Below are positions 1 to 12,500 of a DNA stretch of 64,000 nt, piece after piece (position 1 is the stretch's first letter; each line of letters opens with the position of its first letter). The stretch spans positions 7,366,669 through 7,430,668 of the forward strand of contig NC_084790.1 in NCBI RefSeq assembly GCF_028858725.1. The letters run 5' to 3'. The stretch is from Colius striatus (Eukaryota > Chordata > Aves > Coliiformes > Coliidae). The notes under the pieces are model-generated. The model ran no database searches. It was not told the origin of the DNA and was given only the letters and a program-made list of their open reading frames with translations. The position numbers were made by a program, and so were the translations under genes.

Positions 1-402
1 ATGTGCTTCTTAAGCACAGTTCACTTTTTAGTAATTCTTTTTAAAAAGAAAACCTTATATGCAGTGTGTCTTCCCAGGAGTCTTAACTATGGTGACTGTC
101 ATATAACACCTCTTCTTCTGTTTTATTTTAAACCTTAACCAAAATTTAGTTTTGGGATATCTGGTCTATATCATTTAACTGTTTTTTAACATTGACTTAA
201 TCTTGCATTGGAGCTACACCTAAGTCACTAATTTTAACCATATTATGTGTGTAATCAGTTTTCAGTGCTGTGTGTATTTTGCAGTATTGCATTACTTTTT
301 AAAATTTAAACTATTCTCTGTGCAGTTTCAGTAGGCTATAAACAACATTTTGAGTTCAATGTATCTTTTTGTAAGAACTGATAATATGTCCTTTTTCCAT
401 AG
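1..402 (+). other. SKIC3 intron before the first coding exon
   Basis: T-rich unique sequence ends in acceptor tttttccatag. No exon or promoter signal is seen; the 5' non-coding exons must lie to the left. Confidence 0.7.
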
Positions 403-410
403 TAGCCAAA

Positions 411-500
411 ATGTCAAATAAGGAGGTGAAGGCAGCATTAAAGAGTGCTAGAGATGCAATACGAAACAAAGAATACAAGGAAGCTTTAAAACATTGCAAG
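411..500 (+). CDS. SKIC3: SKIC3 coding exon 1 (residues 1-30)
   Basis: The exon opens at 403 after acceptor AG 401-402, so 403-410 is 5' UTR. The ATG at 411 has A at -3. Thirty codons end in HCK before donor GT at 501. This start gives an N-terminus nearly identical to human SKIC3. Confidence 0.96.
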
Positions 501-3500
501 GTAATTAATTTTTTACTTGGAAGATAATTCTTTTTTGCACATTTTGTTTGCTGTTCCCATATTCGTGCAGCTGTATAGTATGATGTGAAGTGTGTTATAC
601 CTTATTGACGTTGTAGTTGAGATTGATTTTCAAATTTAACCTTGTTGATCATTCATATGAGTTGTCCACGTGTAAACTTTGATTTCCCTTCCTTTTGCGT
701 TTGACTCTGTCGTGATAAGAACTTTAAGTTTAGAGTGATAGAGATAAAAATCCACCTCTAATCCGGATCTCAGCAGAAGTACTTTAATTGCTGAGATACA
801 CATACAATTATGGACAGAACAGTTCAGATATGAGGTATTCTCTGGCATTTAAAAGTGAAGTTATTGGTCCTAGTCTTTTCCTGAAAATTACATAACTTCT
901 GCTCTTACCACATAGAATAATCCACCAAAGTGTAATGATAAAACTCAATACATGAATCTATAAGATGCATTTAATTTATCAGTTTCACTTAAAATTGTGT
1001 ATTTCTAGGCAGTCTTGAAGCAAGAAAAAAATAACTACAATGCTTGGGTATTTATTGGCTTGGCAGCTGCTGAGTTAGAGCAGCCTGATCAGGCCAAAGG
1101 AGCATATAAGAAGGCTATTGAACTTGAGCCAAATCAATTGCTGGCATGGCAGGTATGTGAATGTCCAGATTCTCTTTTTCTTTCTGTGAAAAGTGTTACC
1201 ATTGAGTTAATAGCAGAATTGGGACTTGCATCCTGTTTTCTTGAGGCTCCTAGTTCTACTGAAGCTTTGGAGTAGCTGAGGTTTGCATTATTTGTGTGTC
1301 CAAAGTAAAGCCATGGGTGGCTGCATATGTATAGCAGATTTGAACTCTTAAGTTTGTATTTCTTTTGTGGACTAGATAGCAGTGAAATGTTTAAGGGAAA
1401 ATGTGAATTGGAACAGTTGTAGGAAATTCATCCATGCTTAGGAATGTCTATGGTTGCAGCTCAAGAAACATTTGACAGTGTTTCTCTCAGTGGACAGAAA
1501 ATGTTTTATCTAGTAAATTATTTTTCCAACTTCAAGCATTAAGTGGATTGTTACTGAATTTTGTTGTTTTTAAGTAAAAAAAACAGTAGTATGCAAATGA
1601 AACAGCTGTGTGCTGGGTAGTGTGTGCATGAGCACCTACAGCAGTATGTAGTTACAACGTAAAGTTGTGTTACTTGAAAACTTTGGAAGCATAAGGTTGT
1701 GTATTAGGTCTGTCTCTGATACTAATGACAGATGTTTTTCTCGGGTAGTAAGGTTTTTAGTATTTTTGATATAAATACCTTTCCACAGTATAACTGCTGG
1801 TGCCCGATTCCAAAGTATATTGAAATTTCCTCAGTGTTGCAATGAGATTCTGGCTTTACAAAGTGGAGAGACGCTTGAGTATAGGTATTTTATCATGTGA
1901 TTTGAGTGCTTTGTGTATTATCTATTTTGCAGACATGATTATGTAATATATACGAGTTTCAAACAGTTGATGCTAGTTAGGAAAATTAGGAAAGCCTTTC
2001 ATTTAAAATAAGTAGATTCAGAATGCTGTAGAGAAGCATCAACATTGGTTCTGCTTGGAGACAATGACATTAACATTGACCCTATTAAAGCCAATGAAAT
2101 ACTTTTTGTAGGCAGAACTTGCCATATTCTCATAACACATTAACTGTTGACATAGATTCTTAGTTTTTTTAATCTTTATGGTTTTTTTTTTCTTTAAAGG
2201 GATTAGCAAATTTATATGAGAAAACCAGCCAAACAGATGTCAAGGGAGATTTAGCAGATGTTTACCAAAAGCTTTTGAAGCTCTACGAAAGGTAAAGCAT
2301 ATGGAATATTGTAATTCAGTGAAAGATTTCTAGTTCAGTGAATGCTATTGCTGATACAGAGGATAGGCTTTTTGTTTTTTTAAAGATGCTTTTCTGTATG
2401 TATGTAAGGTTTCTTGATCCTGTCCTTTTTTGATAGAGCAAAAGTTCTTGGAATTACTATACTTGAAGTTAGTAGTTTAGAGAATTCTATTATCCTGTGT
2501 TTAAATGCACTGCCTCAAGGCATTTTGCTTTTATAATCCGCTGTCTGCATTAATAAGTAGGGGTGTTTTTCTCAGCTTTAAAGTCACAGAATATATGTCA
2601 TCGGGTTCATATAGGTACAGTTCTAAACAAAGTTACCTCTCAGCCGTCACTGTAGCTTATGTTTCCTTAATTTGAAAATTGTTGCAAAAAAAAATAAAGT
2701 CCCTTAATTTTTTTTTACTCAGTTACAGCAGCAATGGGTAAAATTGTCAGAGTTATCTGTAGTGTTTATTCTAAATGTTTGTTTGGCAACTGAACCTACT
2801 AAAAATTGTCAGAATTTAAGAAAGTGTACAATTTTAATAGAGAAGTTATTCATAGAAAACTTGTTTGCGTTTCTTTCTTTCTAGTGGTGACAAGCAGAAA
2901 TGGTATGATGTATGTAACAAGCTTGTGGACCTGTATCATCAAGAGAAAAAATATTTAGAGGTAGGTTGAGTACTTTCTTCTAACAGGAAATCTCCATTTG
3001 ATCAGGAGTAATTACTTTTCTTCAAGGAATCCCCCATTTTTTGGGCAACAGACCACTTAAGCTCTCCTTTTGGTGCACAGCTAGGAAGAACTGATTTTAA
3101 CTGTATTCCTTTAGTTCTATATTCCTGTATAGCACTTGAATGCAGTTCATTAAAGTGCCAAAACTTGGCGAAGAGTATTGGTATACAGACTGAAAGGGAG
3201 GAACATCATTCTATTTTGTTTCTAGAAGTCAGACATGATCCCAAATTTACACACATTATGTATGAATTGGATTTCCTTTGCCAGGTTTGGCCAGTTTTAG
3301 GTACCTTATTTCCCCTTAACCAGTTGTCTGTTCCTGGACTGTCCCTGATAATTCATGCCAGAGGGTAAGCTGGAGTTTGTACACAACCTAAACTGACTGC
3401 CTGTGGCTTAAGTACTGCATAGCAGTCATAGCTCTTGTTCGTTTACCATATGGTGGAGCTGTGGAATGCCTGAATGATTCAACTGTAATGGTGACTGTAG

Positions 3501-6500
3501 TCTGTAGTAATGTTACAGGATATGTATAGTTGCAGTTAGACTGTTCAGTCTGCCTTTACTCTGTCAAAAGATTGCTTTCTTACAAGGTAGTGCATGGTCC
3601 TACTTTATGTCATCTTCTCCCCTTTCCTCCAACAATGGAAAATGAAAGCAATTATGTATCACTTATCATTGTGCTCAAGACTATAATTAGCTCCAAAGCC
3701 TCTATATAGTAGTTTCTGAAACTAAATTCAGTGCTAGTACTTTAGCATATGAGGGTGAATTTTCTCCATGTGCAATAGGAAACTACAATTAGGCATCAGG
3801 GTCCGATTTTGTCTTTCACTTCTGTTGTTTTTTCCATATTGGAGTTTCAACATGCATTACTGCTGTTCTCTTTCTGTAATGCTGTAAATCCAATGAGGCT
3901 TCTATTGTTTTCTTCAGTTTATTGGAGGACTGTTTAGGTCTATTTTTATTGTTGATTTCCCCCAGGAACCACAATCAGAATTCATACTGTTGATGTTGCC
4001 TCCTTTATTTACTGTACCTTGGAAGATGGACAGGTTCCACATAATGCTTTGATACTTGTTACTGTTTTAATCAGAAAGAAGGTGAATCTGGGTCATTTCC
4101 TTAAGTGTCACTTTGTTGTCAATTCTGCTACACTACAGTAGACATTATTGGAAAGCTTGTATCCGATCTAGTTCTCTTCAAAGTGACATTGTGGCACAAG
4201 GCCAGGTTGGAAAGGGCTTGAAGCACGCTGATGTAATGGAAAATATCCCTGCCTATGGCAGGGGGCTTAAACTAGTGATTTTTAGGATCCCAACCCAAAC
4301 TATTCCGTGATTTTATTATTTTTTCTCTGTTGACAGGTGTCTGAAACATGGCAGAAACTGATACAAATGAAGCAGGAGGAAGGTGCAGAAAAGGTGGAGC
4401 TTCATCAGCTCTGGAAGAAAATGATTCAGTTACTGAAAGACAGTGCCCAGAACCAGGATAATAAGACTGAACAGCTGGTAATATTTCTCACTCCTTCTCA
4501 TCTTGATACATATATATGTACAGTGCAGCTACACTTCAAATGAGGCCTTAAAAACCATGCAAATCTTATGACTGTTTGTCTCATTAGTGTTCAGTAGTGC
4601 TAAACTTCTCAGGAAAAAGTGTGTTATTTTACCTTTTGAAAAATCAGTGAGGGTTCAGCAGCCTGAGATGAGCCTTGGTTGGAATAATGTACTTTAATCC
4701 AAGCAGTCATCTTGGAACTCCTTCATTAACTGCCTTGGAGTTCTCCAAGAGTCCAAGTTTGCATGGTAGCAGTAGCACAGTTATGCGTTGCTCTACATCT
4801 GCATGTTACCAGAAGCATCACTCATAAGCTTTGACAGTGTGGTGGGTTGTCCTTGGCTGGACACCAGGCGACTACCAAGTCCACTCTACAACTCCCCTCC
4901 TCAGCTCGTCAAAGGGGAGAAAATATAACAAAAGACTTGTACATCGAGAGAAAGGCAAGGAAACATCACCCACCAGTTACTAACACAGGCAAAACAGACT
5001 CAACTTGTGAAAATGATTTAGCACCAATCTAAATCAGGGTAGGTGGGTCAATGAGAAATAAAACCAAAACTTAAAACACCTTTCCTCACTCCTCCCTTCT
5101 TCCCAGGCACAACTTCACTCCTGATTACCACCTTCTCCCAGTGGGGCAGGTGAACACACTATCCATCACATGTTGCCTTTGCTGCTCCCTCCTCAGGGGA
5201 AGAACTCACACACTTCCCCTGCTCCAGTGTGGAGTCTCTCCCATGGGAGACAGTCCTCCTCACGTTCTTCCAACCTGGGCCCTTCCCATAGGCTGCAGTT
5301 CTCAAACTGTTGCAGTGTGGGTCCCCCACAGGGTCACAAGTCCTGAAAGTGAGCCTGCTCCATTGTGGGCTCCTCTTGCTCCATAGGTCCACAGGTACTG
5401 CCAGGAGCCTACTCCATTGTAGGCTTCTCATGGGGTCTCAGCCTCCTTCAGGCATCCCACTGCTCCAGTGTGAGGATCCTCTACGGGCTGCAGGTGAATC
5501 TCTGCTCTGTGGTGGCCTCTGTGGCTGCAGGGGCAAGGCCTCAACATGAACTACACCACAGAACATAGGGAAACCTCTGCTCTGGCACCTGGACCACCTT
5601 CTCCCCTCCTTCCCTGACCTTGGTGTCTTCAGAGTTGTTGCTCTCACAGTGTCATTGTAACCGTAGCCAGCAGTTAAGCACCATACACCTGCTTGCTTAC
5701 TGCCCACACACAGTGAGATGGGGGAGGGAGTCAGGAAAAAAAAAAAAGACCAGAACGTCTTTCATACAAGGAAAGGCTGCAGGAACTCTGGCTGTTTAGT
5801 CTGGAGAAGAGAAGATTGAGAAGGGATCTCATTAATAAGTATATATTATAAGTACATAAATGGTGGATGTCAGGAAGTTCGGGGCATCCCTTTTTTCTAT
5901 GGTATCCAGCAACAAGACAAGGGGTAATGGGATGAAGCTGGAACACAAGAAGTTCCGTTTAAATATAAGAAAAAACTATTTCTCTGTGAAGATGAGGGAG
6001 CCCTGACACAGGCTGCCCAGGGAAGGTGTGGAGTCTCCTTCCTTGGAGGTCTTCAAGACCTGCCTGGATATGTTCCTATGCAACCTGATCTAGGTGACTC
6101 TGCTTCTGCAGGAGAGTTGGACTGGGTGATCTCTAAAGGTCCCTTCCACCCCCTACCATTCTATGATTCTATAATCTACTGAGCTAAAGGTAGTTTAATA
6201 GGACAGAAATTGAAGGGAAAATAGTAATAATGGAATATACAAATCCAGTGCTACACAATACATATTGCTCACCATCTGCTGACTTACGCCCAGCCTGTCC
6301 CTAAGCTGTGATGCTCACTGGCCAGCTGCCCCAATTTATGTGCTGGACATGACATCACTTGCTATGGAGCACTGATGTGGCTAGTTGGGTTCAACTGTCC
6401 CAGCTGTGTCTCTCCCCAACTCATTGTGCTCCCCAGCCTCCACCGGCAGAGCAGGGTAAGAATCGGAGAAGTCCTTGACTTAGTATAAATACTGCTTAGC

Positions 6501-9500
6501 AACAACTAAAACATCAATGTGTTATCATTTTTACCATTTTAAGTTCAAAACTCAGCCCTGTACCAGCTACTAGGAAGAAAATTATCTTTATACCAGCTGA
6601 AACCAGGCCGTTCTCTTCCAGATGCTGCTGGTATTGCTCAGATTTTTTCCTCCTTGAATATGTTCTCCCAGAGAGGCTACTACTAGGCCTTGGCTAGTGG
6701 CAGGTCCATCTTGGAGGTGGTGGGCACTGCCTCTGTCAGACATAGGGGAGGCTTCTAGTAGCCTCTCACTGAAGTCACTGCTGTAGCTCTACCCGCTCCT
6801 CACCAGACCTTGCCACACAGAAAATGGAAGAATGATTGCACTAAGTTTATCAGATGCTTCTTATGCATTTCTGTGACTTCTAAATCGTAAACAGTCCTTT
6901 CCTCTCCATTTCTCATTATATGTTTATCCCTTGACTCCACTGAGAAGGCAGAGTCTTCACTAGCACACCATCCTATGATCCCTGGCATGCTTCCTTTGGG
7001 CTTATTCATAGCCAGTCCAATTATATCCCCTTCCCCCTTTGAAACTAGTTTAAAGCACTATCAATGAGCCCTGCTAACTCCTGCCCCAGGATCCTTTTTT
7101 CCCCTCTGGGACAGGTGCATTCCTTTTGCTGTCAGCATATCAGGCCCTCTGTCCACTTCAGGAGGGAGTCACTCTCAACAATGTGTCTTCTTTTCTTTTT
7201 GGAGCCACTTTTGTGCTTGGTCTAGGGTGACTTGGTCTTCGTGGTACTTCTGACCTTGGTGAACTAACCACCTCTCTATCAGTCAGTTCCACCTGCAGGG
7301 CTCCATATCTATTCTGCAAGAGGAGCTGGCAAAGTGAGGGAAGATGGGAGAGGATTTGCCTGCTTCCCCAAGCAGGAGCCTATTTCCATTTGCTCCCATC
7401 TCTTTGGTCCCCTTAACTTTGGTCCACTTAACTGTAGAAAGGATGGAGCCGTGTCCTATGAGGAGCAGCTGAGGACTTTGGGTTTGTTTAGTTTGGAGAA
7501 AAAGAGCCTGAGAGGTGACCTCATTGCCACTTCCTGAGGAGGGGAGTTGCTGAGCTGTTCTCCCTAGGATTGAAGGACAGGATGTGTGGGAATGGTTCAA
7601 AGCTGCACCAGGGTAGATTCAGACTAAGTATGAGGAAGACTTTCTTTTTTACTGAGAGAGGAATCAGACCCTGGAACAGGCTTCTTAGAGATGTGGTTAA
7701 TGCCCCAGGCCTGTCAGTGTTTAAGAGGCATTTGGACAATGCCCTTAACAGCATACTTTAGCCTTTGGTCAGCCCTGAAGTGGACGAGCAAATTGACTAG
7801 ATGATTGTTCTAGGTCTCCTCCAACCAAAATAGTCTATTCTAACATTTTCCTAGAATTGTTTTTGCACTTCTAATTATTTCTGCTTTCAGCTTTTGACTG
7901 CGTTTGAACATGCGGTGAACTCTGCTGACACTGTTCCGAGTGAAGACCACCAAAATCTTTACAAGGACTTTATTCAGTGCTTGTCAAAAGTAAGTTACAT
8001 TAATCTGTATTCACCAGTGAACAGATGTGATATTCCACATCTGATTATTAACACAAAAAACTCTTTCTTTTTTTTTCCTTGCAAGTTTCCTCATGAAATG
8101 GCTAGGTTGGAAATGGCCTGTAATGACATGATGGCTCTGTATCCTACTGTGAGTTATCCTTTGGAAGTACTTTGCCTGCACTTTGTTCAGTCAGGTGAGT
8201 AGGATATATTTAGATTTTTGACGGTCTTAAAGGTTATCTTTTATAGTTAGCTTTCTGACAATCTTTTTACGAGTTTTTACCCGTCATGACCCAATACAAG
8301 TGCACCATTTACTTTTATGTTATATTTCTACCTGTCTGGAAATGGAAAGTGTTAGGTCCCTTGATTTACTGTTTCCCAGCTCTGCCACTAGAGTGGTGAT
8401 CATAAATTGGCAGAAAACTTCTGCAAGTTAAGTGCAGCTCTGGCAATGTACAAAATTGTAAAGAAAGAATGCCTTACAGAACTCAGAAACATCCTCTTTG
8501 CATAAGTGAAGGTTAGCTTCTTAGTCTTAGAGGAAGGAATGGAGAATGTTAACTAGTGCTCTAAGGCTTAGGATGGGGTACACTTAGGTTATCCTTTACA
8601 CATAAAATATGTCTTGTCAAAGCAAAGAAATGTACTTTTATGAAACTTTTTTTCAAAAGAATGGTAAGTAGGGAATCATGGAATCATGGAATGATCAGGA
8701 TTGGAAGAGACCTCTAGAGATCATCCAATCCAACCCCCTGCTAAAGCAGCTTTTTACCTCAATCAGGTTGCAAAAGAATATGTCCAGGTGGGTTTGGAAA
8801 CCTCCTGAGAAGGAGACTACAGTCTTCATAATACCACCCAGGATGCCATTGGCTTTCTTGGCCATGAGGGCACATTGCTGGCTGTTGTTTAGTTTGATGT
8901 CCACCGGAACTCACGGGTCTCTCTCTGCAAAGCTGCCCTCCAGCAGGTCAATCCCCAGCCTGTCCTGGTGCATGTTTCCTCCCCAGGTGCAGGACTCTGT
9001 ACTTGTCCTTGTTGAACCTCATGAGGTTCCTCTCTGCCCAACTCTCAAGCCGGTTGAGAACCCGCTGAATGGCAGCACAACCTCTGGGGAATCAGCCAGC
9101 CCTCCCAGTTTGGTGTCATCAGCAAACTTGCTGAGGGTACACTCTGTCCCCTCATCCAGGTCGTTGATGAAGATGTTGAGCAAGACTGGCCCCAGAACTG
9201 ATCCCTGTGGAACTCCACTGGCCACAGGCCTCCAACTCGATTCTGTGCCATTGATCATCACCCTCTGGGCTCTGTCATTCAGCCAGCTCTCGATCAACCT
9301 CACCATCCACTCATTCAAGCCACACTGCTTGAGCTTTCTGATGAGGATGTTGTGGAAGACAGTGTCAAAAGCCTTGCTGAAGTCAAGATAGATGACATCC
9401 ACTGCACTCCCCTCATCTAGCCAGCCGCTTATGCCCTCAGAGAAGGCATAAGCCAAGGTTGGCCAAGCAGGATTTTCCCTAGTGAATCCATGTTGGCTCC

Positions 9501-12500
9501 CCCTGATAACCATCTTTTCCTTTATATACTTAGAGATGAATGAACAGATTTGTTTAATCTGGTTAGATATTTGTTCTAAGAGAAGAAATAGAAATAGATC
9601 TAACTTTCAGCTTAGGCAGAAGAATGTCTTTGCTCATTTGGAAGGTTGGCTTCATGGAATACTATAATGACATGAAAGAAGAGAATTTTTCCCTTTGATT
9701 TAAAAGGATGAAAACAAATGAGACCCAGACTCTCATTTCCACATGAGAGTGCTCTACAGTTTGGAGAAACATGCAGAAACTAATTTCCAAAGGAAAAGGA
9801 GCGTCTGCTCGGCGCAATTCTTATATAATAATGCTCTGACAACATCTCACCATCCCACAGCCATCTTGGGTTTAGGAGGATGATGCTTAGGTTTAGTAAG
9901 GCTGTTTGTTTATATTTGAGTCATTCTAACCACGTTGTAGTCCCTCATGCCCCAAACTTTTGGGCTTGTAACTCAGGTGTGTTATTAGTCACCTTTACCA
10001 AATGCAAATCAAGGACAACCTTTATGTCAAAGAGTTAGTTTAAAGATTTGCTACAGGAACCACCATGTCTACAAGTAACAGCTAAATACAAGCAAAAAAA
10101 ATTTTATAACATCAGTTAAAGTTTAGCCAGGATATTAAATTATGTGATTCAGAGCAAGATTGTTTCAACAAGCTCATCACAACAAATTTATTGATATGCA
10201 AGTCATGCCTTGGAAGGAAATTAGTTTAGTTTAGTTGAGGCAGATTTGGACATGTGGGCATTACGGTGGACTTACATGAAAAGCATATGAAGGAATGAGT
10301 ATTTATTAATAAGGATTTGTTAAATACCTGTAGTAATTTAACATGAGCTGTTAAAAATTCAAGTTTCACACTAACAGTTTCTTTTGTTTGGTGGTACTGA
10401 GTATTTAGATTCCTGATTATTTTTTAGGTTTGGTTTTGGGGTGAAAGTTAAGTATATAGTACCTTTGGAAAAATGTTTAGTTAATAAATTTGTTACATTC
10501 AGCTTAATGCATAAGAGTTGTATTTATATGGATAAGGTATGCTGTTGCATTTTTTAAAAACAGAGAACTCTATGATTTTTTTTTTTTCTGAAACTAGGTA
10601 CATTGTCAGGAGAGGCCATGCAGTGTTTTTCTAGGCTTTTGGAGATGGATGAGAGTAGTGGTCCAGGCATCATTGGGTTTGGTGTGAAATGCCTCCAAGA
10701 AAAGAAATACAAAGAGGCTATTAAAAATCTTACTGAGGGTAAGTGTGTAATATGAGGTATAAGTACTCTGCAACTTGGACACCTGTTGTTTTATGTTGGA
10801 TACACTGGGAATCTTACACTTATGTAGTGTTCTGCCAATTCTAAGATTTAAAAAGAATACTTAACGCTTTTTTTCTGATAATGAATTGAAGTTATTTTAA
10901 TTATGGTCTGAAGTATAACATCTCTGAAGTTTGTCATTGCTGTTAGAGTCAGCTCTGCAGTATTTTAGCGTGATTTGCTTTAAACTTTTTTTAATCTGAC
11001 TGTTTATTAGATGAAGCAGTAAACACAGGAATAGCAGTTAAGGAATCTGGAATTTATCAAGTAAAATATAATGCAGCTCTTGTAGTCTAGTCACTGCATT
11101 TCTATACCTGAACAAAGATGACTTGTCTTTGAAGTTGCATCTTCTTAAGTCCTCTTTAATATGTATATTGGATAAACAGTTGTATTGGGTATCTAAAGAG
11201 AAATAGCAGAATTTTTTTTTTTATAGAAGACATTTGCTGAACAGTTTGTTTACTAGTCTGTAATTATCTTTCTTTTATTGAAATGGCAAAATTCTTGGAA
11301 AATTATTCTTAAATATTCTAGTGGCAAAATAAGACTCTTCACTCTCACTATGCTGGCCATGGAAAATTCAAAACAGCTTACTGGAAAGCTGGATAAATAA
11401 GCATTTTTGAGGTCTAAGTGATCAGGAGTCCATCAGGCTGTTCTGAGATATGCTGCATCCTTTCACTCAGGTTTAGAATAAGACTGGTTTTGAAAATGGA
11501 TTTTGGAATATTCTGCAATATTCCACAGTAGATATTAGATGGTGAAATACTGTGTCTTGCCTAAAATCCTTAAGAAAAATTTTGGACGCTTAGAGGAAAA
11601 AGTCTTCAACGGAAAGCAAATTCTTTGGGCTTAAATGTCACTGGATGTTTTGACAAAACACACAACATGTTTTTGACAAAAGAGATGACGTGTCAAATAA
11701 TTTTATTTTTAATTTTTTTGTGCTCTGCTCATGAAGAGGAGAATGCAAAGGGCAAAGCTCTTTGTATAATGTGTAAATCTATAAAGCTTAGAAATACTGG
11801 CTTCAACAGTAAGCCAAGTGTTTGCCTTTTAGGCATTGGAGCTTCAAAGCGTTGTTTGATAGTGACGTATAATATCAGTATGTAACAATATAGTATTACA
11901 TGAAAATTCAATTTTATTCCTCAGTCTTTAAGGCAAGTTTATCAGAAAGTTTCAGTGAAACAGTTTTGGCGGTACTTTTCTACTGTCTTGAAGTTCTATA
12001 GGCCTTTTATGGTTTCTAAGAAAGACTTTATAAAGTTGTTTAAAGACTGCTGATGTTAATGTCTGATCAAAATGAAGGACTTTTTTGTTTTTGAAACAAA
12101 AGTGCACTTTAAGTTGGTGGTGTGCATTTCCTCGCTTTTCCCCCTTTTTAATTTTATATATAAAAATGTTATATTCAAAGTTAAGCCTAACAGAACCTTA
12201 CAAGCTCCTTAGTCTTTGCTTTACTGCTTGGAGGCCTTTATGCCTAAAACAATTTGAAATAAGACTCAAAGGAAAACCTAACTGCAGATCTCATCTGATT
12301 AATAATACAATTTTGATGTCATTATATAGCAACACAGCATCTGGCAACTGCAGTGTCTTTGCATCCCTAAGCAACATTTTTAGTGCCTTTTTTTAACTGT
12401 TTTTTTTTAATTAGGTTTGCAGAAAACTACCCAGTGTCCAGCAGCGTGGCGTTATTTGGCAGAGGCACAGATGAAAATTCACAAACACAGAGATGCTATC

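Larger units (their letters stand above)
501..4336 (+). other. SKIC3 introns 1-4 (between exons listed)
   Basis: The intron sequence between exons 1-5 is AT-rich and unique. I see no recognisable repeat, RNA gene or extra exon. Confidence 0.6.

Noticed and set aside
5141..5707. Several overlapping open frames on both strands
   Set aside because: They lie in GC-rich degenerate units of an LTR; no splice sites or protein similarity.
8678..9391. 237-codon + strand open frame
   Set aside because: It is the antisense of the CR1 reverse-transcriptase remnant at 8673-9516; its length is a by-product of the RT coding on the minus strand.
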